DNA of 64,000 bases from Persicobacter psychrovividus (lineage in GTDB: Bacteria; Bacteroidota; Bacteroidia; Cytophagales; Cyclobacteriaceae), in contig NZ_AP025292.1 in NCBI RefSeq assembly GCF_036492425.1, positions 1,922,001 through 1,986,000 of the forward strand. The letters run 5' to 3'. Below, piece by piece: positions 8,741-16,240 of this stretch. Below the pieces are notes generated by a model, which worked only from the letters and a program-made list of their open reading frames with translations, made no database searches and was not told where the DNA came from. A program made the translations under genes and the position numbers. The first letter of the stretch is position 1, and every line of letters begins with the position of its first letter.

Positions 8741-9434
8741 AAACTGTCTCCAGGAAGTTCTTCAGCACTTACAGCTCGAGCATGCTTTCTTCCGTGAAAA
8801 CCCGTTGTTTTCCTTACTAAAAAACAAGCTCGTCAGTCGCGATGAAAAGCTGGCCATTGTACCAAAGCTTCATTTTCTAATGATGGGCCTTCAGGATATT
8901 TTCCTGCTTTCAGAGGATCACAGAAAGCAGTCCGATTTAATTCAGTCGCAGATCAATCGCCATTGCCTTGCTCATTTTTCCAGCTGGCAGCAGTATATGC
9001 ATGATGCTGAGCTACTCGCCAGCAATGGACACTTCTGCTACCCACCATGCAGTACTGCGCTATTTCAGCAAGATGACCTCCACTTACGGAGAACACAATA
9101 TTTGGCCGTCCATCATATTGTAAAAAATGAACATCAGCCCTTTTTCAAGCTGATTGTACTGATGACCCTTGAAACCTCCCTGAGGAAAATTATCGAGGAG
9201 TTGCATTGCATTACCAAAAAGCTACCGATCAGTCGAAAACTTCAATTTATACAACCACAATCTGTCAATACCAGCCTGCTCTTCTGGCTGATGCAAAAAA
9301 ATCAGGAAAAGGGTCTTCACTGTTCAAGTGCACAGGCACTGATTTCCACTGAAATAATGTCAGAAATATATAGCCTCCTGAACCAAACCCTCCACCAATG
9401 GAGCACGACAAGTTCCCCTTCGATTCCCTTATAA
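8733..9434 (+). CDS. All-helical protein, possibly of the heme-oxygenase-like fold
   Basis: 233 residues from ATG 8733, which overlaps the preceding stop by 8 bases; an upstream in-frame ATG at 8676 would lie deep inside the previous gene. The protein looks helical. HAFFRENPLFSLLKNKLVSRDEK followed about 50 residues later by INRHCLAHFSSWQQYMHD recalls TenA/PqqC/heme-oxygenase-like folds, where a His-containing helix forms the active site. This is a weak, visual resemblance; no metal-ligand set is proven. Its partner is the STAS-like protein just upstream. Confidence 0.55.
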   Translation: MVENCLQEVLQHLQLEHAFFRENPLFSLLKNKLVSRDEKLAIVPKLHFLMMGLQDIFLLSEDHRKQSDLIQSQINRHCLAHFSSWQQYMHDAELLASNGHFCYPPCSTALFQQDDLHLRRTQYLAVHHIVKNEHQPFFKLIVLMTLETSLRKIIEELHCITKKLPISRKLQFIQPQSVNTSLLFWLMQKNQEKGLHCSSAQALISTEIMSEIYSLLNQTLHQWSTTSSPSIPL

Positions 9435-9435
9435 A

Positions 9436-9472
9436 AAAAATGACGCCCCCAATTACGGAGGCGTCATTTTTT
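9436..9472. terminator. Bidirectional terminator
   Basis: TGACGCC (9441-9447) and GGCGTCA (9460-9466) form the stem, with eight A before and six T after, so it serves the unknown helical protein gene (+) and deoD (-). Confidence 0.85.
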
Positions 9473-9493
9473 ATAAATATCAATCGCAATTAC

Positions 9494-10192
9494 TTAGGCG
9501 ATTTCCAAGGCAATTTCCATCATCTGCGTAAAGGTCTTTTCACGGTCTTCGGCAGGTAACCCTTGCTGTGTTACCAGGGAATCCGAAACGGTAAGGATCG
9601 TCAGGGCCTGCACGCCGAATTTTGCGGCAATAGTGTACAGGGCTGTTGTTTCCATTTCAACGGCCAACACGCCGTATTTCGCCCATTGTTTCCAGAATTC
9701 CGGTTCATCGTCATAGAAAACATCCGAAGAAAGAATGTTTCCCACGTGTGGATTAATCCCCATGTCCATAGCTTTGGCAACAGCACCCATAATCAGGTCA
9801 AAACTCCCCACAGGGGCAAAATCCATTCCTTTAAATCGGTTTTTATTGATTGATGAGTTGGTTGAGGCGGCCTGTGCAATCACAATATCTCGCAATTCAA
9901 CCTCAGGCTGAAATGAGCCACAACTTCCAACACGGATCAGTTTTTTCACCATGAACTCATTCACCAGTTCGTGGGCATAAATACTTAAAGAAGGCAGCCC
10001 CATCCCAGAACCCTGAACAGATACACGTTTACCTTTATAGGTCCCTGTATAGCCATACATGCCACGAACCTTATTGTAACACACGACATCCTCTAAAAAA
10101 TTGTCAGCAATGTATTTTGCTCTTAACGGGTCTCCAGGCATTAATACCGTTTCGGCAATATCACCCTGCTTTGCTCCTATATGTACACTCAT
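9494..10192 (-). CDS. deoD: Purine-nucleoside phosphorylase (DeoD type)
   Basis: 232 residues, the normal length of the hexameric bacterial enzyme (about 235-240). Phosphate and ribose contacts are seen in [14 protein letters not shown] (about 17-30), RVGSCGSF (about 87-94) and the base-pocket stretch [12 protein letters not shown]. It splits purine (deoxy)ribonucleosides with phosphate to base and (deoxy)ribose-1-phosphate in the cytosol. It is the last gene of the deoC-deoB-deoD unit, 12 bases after deoB, and feeds deoB with its sugar phosphate product. Confidence 0.95.
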   Translation of the reverse strand: MSVHIGAKQGDIAETVLMPGDPLRAKYIADNFLEDVVCYNKVRGMYGYTGTYKGKRVSVQGSGMGLPSLSIYAHELVNEFMVKKLIRVGSCGSFQPEVELRDIVIAQAASTNSSINKNRFKGMDFAPVGSFDLIMGAVAKAMDMGINPHVGNILSSDVFYDDEPEFWKQWAKYGVLAVEMETTALYTIAAKFGVQALTILTVSDSLVTQQGLPAEDREKTFTQMMEIALEIA

Positions 10193-10204
10193 AATTGAAA
10201 TCAG

Positions 10205-11359
10205 TTAAAATGATAAAATCTCATTGGCGAAAGAACCTTCCTTAGGCTCCTGAAGCAAAATATGCTCGATGGTTTCCCCAATGTCTTTGAATGAAGGCCT
10301 CAGCCCTAAGTTTACGGCTTTGACTTTCTGCCCAGCCACCAATAATGGAATATGCTCACGGGTATGGTCTGTTCCTTTAAAAATAGGATCGTTTCCATGA
10401 TCAGCACTGATGATCAGTACATCATCCTCTTTCATTGCTGCCAATATTTCTGGAATTCTCGCGTCCCATTCCTGCAATGCATTCTGGTAACCGTACACAT
10501 CTCGGCGATGGCCAAAATGCATGTCAAAATCTACCAGATTGGTGAATATCAGCCCTTTATTTTCTTCTTTTATCCACTCAATGGTACGGTCAACACCTTC
10601 CATATTATTTTTGGTGGAGACGCTATGGGTGATGCCTTTTCCTGCAAAAATATCGCTGATTTTCCCTACGCCCCGAACATCCAGCCCTGCTGCCTGAATG
10701 CGGCTAAGCATGTTTTCACCCGGCTCCAAAGCGTAATCATGTCGCCCTGAAGTTCTGGTATATTGCCCCGAAGTACCAACAAATGGCCGAGCAATCACTC
10801 GTCCGACCGAAAGCATTTCCCGAGCGATTTCACAATATCTGTATAAATCCTCGAGAGGAACAACCTCCTCATGGGCGGCAATCTGAAAAACGGAATCGGC
10901 AGAGGTATAAACAATCAAATCGCCTGTGGCCACATGCTGATCGCCAAGTTCATTGATAATGGCAGTTCCTGAAGCCACTTTGTTGCCGAAGGTTTTTTTC
11001 CCCGTTTTCTGCTCAAACTCACTGATAATTTCTTCAGGAAAACCGTCAGGGTAAGTCGGTAGAGCTGTTGTAATTAACTCTCCCGCAATTTCCCAGTGTC
11101 CAGTGGTGGTATCCTTACCTTTGGAAACTTCCTTGGCTTTACCAAAGGCGCCCTCAGCATTAGCGATGGGTGCAATTCCTTTGAAATCGCCAATATTCCC
11201 CAGCCCCATTCGTTGCATATTGGGTACATTCAGCCCTACGGCATCTGCAATATGCCCGAGTGTGTTGGCACCTAAATCTCCATATTCATGGGCATCTGCG
11301 GCAAAGCCTACGCCTACAGAATCCAGAATAATAAGAATTACTCTATTCACTTCTTTCAT
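10205..11359 (-). CDS. deoB: Phosphopentomutase
   Basis: 384 residues (family about 390-407). The alkaline-phosphatase-type metal site is clear: ILDSVGVG near the N-terminus, the phospho-threonine loop KGKDTTTGHWE (about residues 79-89), DFDMHFGHRRD and ISADHGNDP late in the protein. It interconverts (deoxy)ribose-1-phosphate and -5-phosphate with Mn. It lies between deoC and deoD with short gaps (11 and 12 bases), which is the expected nucleoside-salvage operon. The order differs from the enteric deoCABD set because thymidine phosphorylase is absent here. Confidence 0.95.
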   Translation of the reverse strand: MKEVNRVILIILDSVGVGFAADAHEYGDLGANTLGHIADAVGLNVPNMQRMGLGNIGDFKGIAPIANAEGAFGKAKEVSKGKDTTTGHWEIAGELITTALPTYPDGFPEEIISEFEQKTGKKTFGNKVASGTAIINELGDQHVATGDLIVYTSADSVFQIAAHEEVVPLEDLYRYCEIAREMLSVGRVIARPFVGTSGQYTRTSGRHDYALEPGENMLSRIQAAGLDVRGVGKISDIFAGKGITHSVSTKNNMEGVDRTIEWIKEENKGLIFTNLVDFDMHFGHRRDVYGYQNALQEWDARIPEILAAMKEDDVLIISADHGNDPIFKGTDHTREHIPLLVAGQKVKAVNLGLRPSFKDIGETIEHILLQEPKEGSFANEILSF

Positions 11360-11370
11360 TGGTGCAAAAA

Positions 11371-12033
11371 TTAGTATGCTGAATCAGACGCTTCGCCTTT
11401 AACAATTTTGATCCCAGAGCTGGTCCCCAATCGGCTCACTCCCATGGCAATATATTTCTCGGCAACCTCCTTGGAACGTACACCTCCAGAAGCTTTCAGT
11501 TTTGCATTGCCCTTAACGGCATCTTTCATCAGCTGAATATCTTCATAGGTTGCTCCTGCAGTCCCGAAACCAGTGGATGTTTTCACAAAATCAGCCTTCG
11601 CCTCCACACTCAATTCACTGGCTTTAATTTTTTGCTCATCTGTCAGGTAACAAGTTTCAATAATCACCTTCAACACACGATCTCCACAAGCCGCTTTAAT
11701 CAATTCAATTTCATTTTTCACCAAATCAAATTTCCCATCCTTCAGCCAGCCGACATTAATCACCATATCGATCTCATCAGCACCATCCTTAATGGCCTGC
11801 TGCGTTTCAAAAACTTTGGCTGCTGTGGACATCATCCCCAAAGGAAAGCCGACCACCGAACAAACTGCTACCTCAGTACCTTTTACCTGTTCAGCGGCAA
11901 AAGCAACATAAGCACTGTTTACACAAACTGAAAAGAAATTATAGGCTTTAGCTTCCTCGCATAATTGCTTTACCTCGGCCTCCGTTGCTGTAGCAGCAAG
12001 AATCGTATGATCGATAAATTTACTGATTTCCAT
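11371..12033 (-). CDS. deoC: Deoxyribose-phosphate aldolase
   Basis: 220 residues, a single class I aldolase TIM barrel. The Schiff-base region FVKTSTGFG (about 149-157), GADEIDMVINVG and the phosphate loop GVRSKEVA are intact, and the N-terminal FIDHTIL is typical. It splits deoxyribose-5-phosphate into glyceraldehyde-3-phosphate and acetaldehyde, finishing the salvage route begun by deoD and deoB downstream. It is the first gene of the operon; no clear TAnnTTTG element is seen in the 215 bases upstream, and regulation is unknown. Confidence 0.95.
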   Translation of the reverse strand: MEISKFIDHTILAATATEAEVKQLCEEAKAYNFFSVCVNSAYVAFAAEQVKGTEVAVCSVVGFPLGMMSTAAKVFETQQAIKDGADEIDMVINVGWLKDGKFDLVKNEIELIKAACGDRVLKVIIETCYLTDEQKIKASELSVEAKADFVKTSTGFGTAGATYEDIQLMKDAVKGNAKLKASGGVRSKEVAEKYIAMGVSRLGTSSGIKIVKGEASDSAY

Positions 12034-12248
12034 AAATGTAATTTTTATTGTACATGATTGGCGCTTGGGGGATCACAGGTTATATGAATCATGATAGTGA
12101 GGTGCAACGCCTTTAAACCTATTGAGATCAAAATTAATAGAAACTCCATAAATCCAATTCATTCTGGCGTATTTTGTCCGCACATTAATAAATAAATATC
12201 CCCTCGGCACCCAATACCTATAAGTTATAACATTCAAAAAATAATAAT

Positions 12249-12842
12249 GTGAAAAATTTCATCAAATTAAATCCGATTGATGAACTGCATTTGGCTTTTT
12301 TTCCTGACTTTCTGGATCAGCAACAGGCCGATGCTTTCTTCAAGGACTTAAAATCCTCTATTGAATGGGAACAGCCTATTGTAAAAATTTTCGGAAAGGA
12401 ACACCCTGTACCGCGAAAGGTGGCATTTTATGGTGAGCCCGACGTTCAGTATCGCTATTCTGGCCAAACCCATACGGCAATACCATGGACTGAAAGCCTA
12501 CAGGCAATAAAATCCAAAATTCAGGAAAGCACCCCTTATGAGTTCAACAGCGTTTTATTGAATTTTTACCGAAGTGGTGCCGATAAAATGGGATGGCATG
12601 CCGACGATGAAAAAGTGCTGGGCAGCAACCCCGTCATCATTTCCCTGAACCTCGGTGCTGAACGACGCATGGACTTTCGGGACAAGAAAGACCATCAAAA
12701 AAAATGCAGCATTCAGCTACCTGTTGGCTCATTGCTGATTATGCTGGAAGATTGCCAACATCGGTTTCACCATCAGATACCGATGCAAAAACGCATTAAA
12801 GAGGAGAGGATAAATCTTACTTTTCGTCAAATTAAATATTAA
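12249..12842 (+). CDS. AlkB-like 2-oxoglutarate/Fe(II) dioxygenase
   Basis: 197 residues from GTG 12249 (the ATG two bases earlier is out of frame and runs straight into a stop). Iron ligands are His117 and Asp119 (GWHADDE) and His175 (HHQIP); the 2-oxoglutarate-binding arginines are in RINLTFR (Arg187 and Arg193). The family repairs N-alkylated bases in DNA or RNA by oxidative demethylation; the length and the YRYSG..H motif suggest the AlkB homologue 2/3 type. It is followed 31 bases later by the sirtuin gene, probably in the same transcript. Confidence 0.92.
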   Translation: MKNFIKLNPIDELHLAFFPDFLDQQQADAFFKDLKSSIEWEQPIVKIFGKEHPVPRKVAFYGEPDVQYRYSGQTHTAIPWTESLQAIKSKIQESTPYEFNSVLLNFYRSGADKMGWHADDEKVLGSNPVIISLNLGAERRMDFRDKKDHQKKCSIQLPVGSLLIMLEDCQHRFHHQIPMQKRIKEERINLTFRQIKY

Positions 12843-12873
12843 ATTAAGCCTTTATCTCGATAAGACCGAAAAC

Positions 12874-13563
12874 ATGAAAAAACAAAAAATTGCCGTTTTA
12901 ACAGGCGCAGGAATCAGTGCTGAAAGTGGGCTGAAAACTTTCCGTGATGCTGACGGCCTTTGGGAAGGCCACCATGTAGAGGAAGTAGCCACCCCCGAGG
13001 GCTTTCGGAAAAACCCTGATCTGGTATTGGAATTCTATAACCAGCGGTTTCATCAGGCTCGTGAGGCACAGCCCAATCAGGCGCACCTTGCACTGAAAAA
13101 ACTGGAGGAAAAATATGAGGTGGTCGTGATTACCCAAAATGTGGATGACCTCCATGAACGCGCAGGCTCCAGCAACATCATTCACCTGCATGGCAGCCTG
13201 AACACCTGCCGATCGTCAGCGAATGAAGATATGGTTTTTGAAATGCCCGAGGAAGGTTTGAAGATGGGGGATTTGTGTCCGCTGAACAGTCAGTTAAGGC
13301 CCAATATTGTCTGGTTTGGAGAAGCCGTACCCATGATTGAACGTGCAGCGGCAGAAATGAGTACCGCCGACATTGCGGTCATTATCGGCACCTCGATGCA
13401 GGTGTACCCTGCCGCAGGGCTTATTGATTACCTCCCCGACGGCCACCCCGTATATATTATCGACCCCAATGCAGACCAACTGCCTGCACAGAAAAACTAC
13501 ACGGCAATCAATGAAAAGGCGACCCTCGGCGTCCAGCAATTACTTCAGCAACTTCTTGACTGA
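12874..13563 (+). CDS. cobB: Sir2-family NAD-dependent protein deacylase (CobB-like, class III)
   Basis: 229 residues. GAGISAESG (11-19), TFR (22-24), TQNVDDLHERAG (87-98) and the catalytic His in HLHGS (His106) are intact. Tyr55 and Arg58 (YNQR) form the YxxR pair that marks class III sirtuins acting on succinyl- and malonyl-lysine. The usual four zinc cysteines are reduced to Cys112 and Cys135 (CRSS and CPLN), so zinc binding is probably lost, as in some other bacterial members. It would deacylate cytosolic proteins using NAD. It sits directly after the AlkB-like gene. Confidence 0.93.
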   Translation: MKKQKIAVLTGAGISAESGLKTFRDADGLWEGHHVEEVATPEGFRKNPDLVLEFYNQRFHQAREAQPNQAHLALKKLEEKYEVVVITQNVDDLHERAGSSNIIHLHGSLNTCRSSANEDMVFEMPEEGLKMGDLCPLNSQLRPNIVWFGEAVPMIERAAAEMSTADIAVIIGTSMQVYPAAGLIDYLPDGHPVYIIDPNADQLPAQKNYTAINEKATLGVQQLLQQLLD

Positions 13564-13815
13564 TTTCAGGGCGGACTCGAAAGTTCATAATTCATCAATA
13601 ATTGCAAAATGACCAAAAACATTACATCCGCCTTAATTTGGTCAAAATCACCCAAATAAGGTAATTCACTGATAAACAAACCCATATACCCACCTCCTTT
13701 TTAATCGAAAAGCGATAAAATGCTCCGAAGGGCCACCCCTGCCCTCAACTTCTCATAATTGATTACATCAGGCAACTAACTTTTAAGGATTTATTAAAGT
13801 CTAAGAAATGAAACA

Positions 13816-14277
13816 ATGAGATCTACCTTGATGAACAATTTAGAGCAAAACGCTGATCCAAGCAATCCTTACGCCTCCTTGCCTGAGCAATTGCACATCT
13901 TGACCATAGATGATGAATTAAGTATCCGTAAGCTTCTCAATTTCACCTTGAGAACTGACTATAAGATTACCGAAAAAGAAAATGGTATTGAGGCCATGAT
14001 GTGGCTGGAAGATGGCAACGTACCTGACCTGATTGTAACCGATATTGAAATGCCTGAAATGAACGGCTACACTTTAGTGGAAATATTGCGCAAATCTGGT
14101 TTCTATCGGGAAATCCCTATCATTATGCTTTCTGCAAGGGAAACGAGTGAAGAGCGCATAAAATGTCTTGAACTGGGGGCTGATGATTATGTGCTGAAAC
14201 CCTTCAATCCCCATGAACTAAAATTAAGAATTTCAAGACTTCTCGACCATATCAAAAGGTATAAATATCATGCTTGA
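13816..14277 (+). CDS. Single-domain response regulator, first gene of the exopolysaccharide operon
   Basis: 153 residues, nearly all receiver domain. Acidic pocket DDE (about 32-34), phospho-acceptor Asp in IVTDIEMPEMNG, Ser in MLSARE and Lys in LKPFNP are all present, so it should be phosphorylatable. There is no DNA-binding or enzymatic output domain. ATG 13831 is a possible alternative start. It overlaps the next gene by 8 bases, which ties it to a protein that begins with a receiver-like domain; signalling into polysaccharide synthesis by protein contact is a reasonable inference. No kinase gene is nearby. Confidence 0.88.
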   Translation: MRSTLMNNLEQNADPSNPYASLPEQLHILTIDDELSIRKLLNFTLRTDYKITEKENGIEAMMWLEDGNVPDLIVTDIEMPEMNGYTLVEILRKSGFYREIPIIMLSARETSEERIKCLELGADDYVLKPFNPHELKLRISRLLDHIKRYKYHA

Positions 14278-15502
14278 TAAAGCTCCCACCCCTTCGACAG
14301 ATATGACTCACTTCATCACTCAAAAAACCCAGTATAAAATTTTTATGCTGGGGCAGCGGCATATAAGCCTTGAGATGGCCTCCCGAGCGAAATTTATCCC
14401 CCTTACTTATAGTTCGAATATCGACCAGGTTTCGCTTGGGCTTAAAATCCATGTGGAGCAAGAGGAGAAAGCGGTACTCATTATCAATGATCCGAAAGGA
14501 ACTGTTTTATTCTCCAACACAGAGTTTATTGAACTGAAAGAATATTGTATTAGAAATGGTATTCCGACGATTTTGGTTTCCAAGGGCTTTCGCTTAAAAG
14601 TATTTAATGAAGCGTTGGCGCATCAGTTGGATGATATCTATTTTGAGCCCCTTAATTATGAAGACCTGTTCTACAGGGTCAATTTTCTTTTCAATTTCAG
14701 AAAAAGTAAAATTGAATACCTTCAGCAAAGCACCCAAACGCAGCATGAAATCTATATCTCACCACTGAAACGTGCAATGGATATCATCATCAGTGGTGGC
14801 GTATTGTTGGCGCTTAGCCCTTTGCTGTTAATCATTGTTGGCCTGATTTATCTGGAATCGCCAGGGCCCGTATTTTATGCTTCTAAACGTGTTGGTGCTG
14901 GTTATCGGATTTTTGATTTCTACAAGTTGCGCAGCATGCGGATTGGCGCAGACAAGCTGCTGAGCAGTATTAAAGGGCAGAATCAGTACGCCCAAAGGGC
15001 GGAGCAGGAAACCTTTCAACACTGTGATGGCTGCCTTGAAGGACAGGGAACCTGCAGTTCCTATTTGTTCTCCAATGAGGGTAAAACCCTGTGTGAAAAA
15101 CATATTCAGTTCCTGAAAGAACAAGAAAAATTAAACACCTTTATTAAAATTGAACAAGACCCACGCATCACCAAGGTCGGGCAATTTATAAGAAATACAT
15201 CCATTGATGAATTACCACAATTAATCAATGTACTCAAGGGAGATATGTCTATTGTTGGCAACCGACCACTTCCCCTTTATGAAGCAGAACGACTAACCAC
15301 CGACAGCTCATCAAAAAGATTTTTAGCACCCGCAGGTATCACCGGACTATGGCAGGTTAGTAAGCGAGGAAAAGGAGGAGAGCTTTCTCCTGAAGAGAGA
15401 ATTGCCTTAGATAACGAGTATGCTGACAAACACAATGTATGGTATGATATCAAGCTTATTCTCCGAACAATCCCTGCTCTTTTTCAAAGTGAAAACGTTT
15501 AA
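14270..15502 (+). CDS. Pseudo-receiver / polyprenyl-phosphate sugar-1-phosphate transferase fusion
   Basis: 410 residues. Residues about 25-145 look like a receiver fold but lack the N-terminal acidic pair, and Glu (FEPLNYEDL) stands in place of the conserved Lys: a pseudo-receiver. From residue 166 follows a bacterial sugar transferase domain (WcaJ/PglC type): LKRAMDI, one membrane segment (about 171-194), SPGPVFYASKRVG, FYKLRSMR, NTSIDELPQLINVLKGDMSIVGNRP and GITGLWQVSKRGKG. It should load the first sugar-phosphate onto undecaprenyl phosphate. A roughly 60-residue insertion between LRSMR and RITKVG carries Cys252, Cys255, Cys262 and Cys275 (C-x2-C-x6-C-x12-C), which could bind a metal. I recall similar insertions in other Cytophagales. 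Confidence 0.88.
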   Translation: MLDKAPTPSTDMTHFITQKTQYKIFMLGQRHISLEMASRAKFIPLTYSSNIDQVSLGLKIHVEQEEKAVLIINDPKGTVLFSNTEFIELKEYCIRNGIPTILVSKGFRLKVFNEALAHQLDDIYFEPLNYEDLFYRVNFLFNFRKSKIEYLQQSTQTQHEIYISPLKRAMDIIISGGVLLALSPLLLIIVGLIYLESPGPVFYASKRVGAGYRIFDFYKLRSMRIGADKLLSSIKGQNQYAQRAEQETFQHCDGCLEGQGTCSSYLFSNEGKTLCEKHIQFLKEQEKLNTFIKIEQDPRITKVGQFIRNTSIDELPQLINVLKGDMSIVGNRPLPLYEAERLTTDSSSKRFLAPAGITGLWQVSKRGKGGELSPEERIALDNEYADKHNVWYDIKLILRTIPALFQSENV

Positions 15503-16235
15503 GTTTTTACTTTTCACCTTTTTATTCATCAGTAGTTCACCAATTCAAGCCCAGGATGTAGAAATTTTCAACAACCGAATTTTTGAAAGCCTTCCTAATC
15601 GGGAAACCCTGATCGACTCGGCGCAGTACCACTCTCCATTACTGGAGGCCCAAAAAGTGGAAATCGAGCGCATGGAGTTGGAGCTCCGTCTCAACCGCCA
15701 TGATATCTGGAAGGACTTTCGTCTGTTCAATCAAGCTTTTTACACCAATTCTTCCGCCGTCGTATATAATGACATTTCCACAGGGGGGGGCACCAGTGTT
15801 CCTACCGATGCCCGACAGTCGGGCTATCAGGGGAGAGTGTTGTTTGGCATCAATTTCCAGTTTTCATTAATCGATTTAATCGACCGCCCAAAGCAGCTGA
15901 AAAAAGACCACCTTGAACTTCAGTTGTCCAACCTTGAATATCAAGGGAAAATCACCGAAGTGCGCACAAAGTTAATGAAACAATATTTTAGCCTTGCCAA
16001 AGCTCAAATTCAACTTAAAAAAACGATTCGTGAAGAAGGGCAGCTCGACTACCTCTTCAAAAAATCCAAGAATGATTTTGATGCAGGACTCATCGAGCTC
16101 GGTGAACTTTTGGAACAAGAAGCCAAACTTGAACAGGTACGTGTCAATTTAGAACAGGATAAAATTAATGTCCTGATGGAATACCTCATTCTTGAGGAAT
16201 TCGCAGGCATTCCTTTGTCCAACTTTTACGACTAA
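15489..16235 (+). CDS. Short TolC-like outer-membrane export protein
   Basis: 248 residues from GTG 15489, which places a proper signal peptide (KTFKFLLFTFLFISSSPIQAQ) at the N-terminus and overlaps the preceding stop by 14 bases. The mature chain has LIDSAQYHSPLLEAQKVEIERMELELRL, a beta-rich middle and long amphipathic helices with coiled-coil character, all like TolC-family proteins, but it is about half the usual 430-450 residues, containing one helix-strand-helix repeat. It may be a minimal outer-membrane channel subunit for polysaccharide export; there is no Wza-type OMA lipoprotein in the operon. Confidence 0.75.
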   Translation: MKTFKFLLFTFLFISSSPIQAQDVEIFNNRIFESLPNRETLIDSAQYHSPLLEAQKVEIERMELELRLNRHDIWKDFRLFNQAFYTNSSAVVYNDISTGGGTSVPTDARQSGYQGRVLFGINFQFSLIDLIDRPKQLKKDHLELQLSNLEYQGKITEVRTKLMKQYFSLAKAQIQLKKTIREEGQLDYLFKKSKNDFDAGLIELGELLEQEAKLEQVRVNLEQDKINVLMEYLILEEFAGIPLSNFYD

Positions 16236-16240
16236 CCTAC

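Noticed and set aside
13564-13815. Small RNA or riboswitch in the 252-base gap before the exopolysaccharide operon
   Set aside because: No stable stem, terminator or conserved aptamer element could be found; nothing beyond scattered AT-rich sequence.
14270-14620. Reading the N-terminal part of the sugar transferase as a normal response-regulator receiver
   Set aside because: The acidic pocket and the conserved Lys are missing, so it is treated as a pseudo-receiver.
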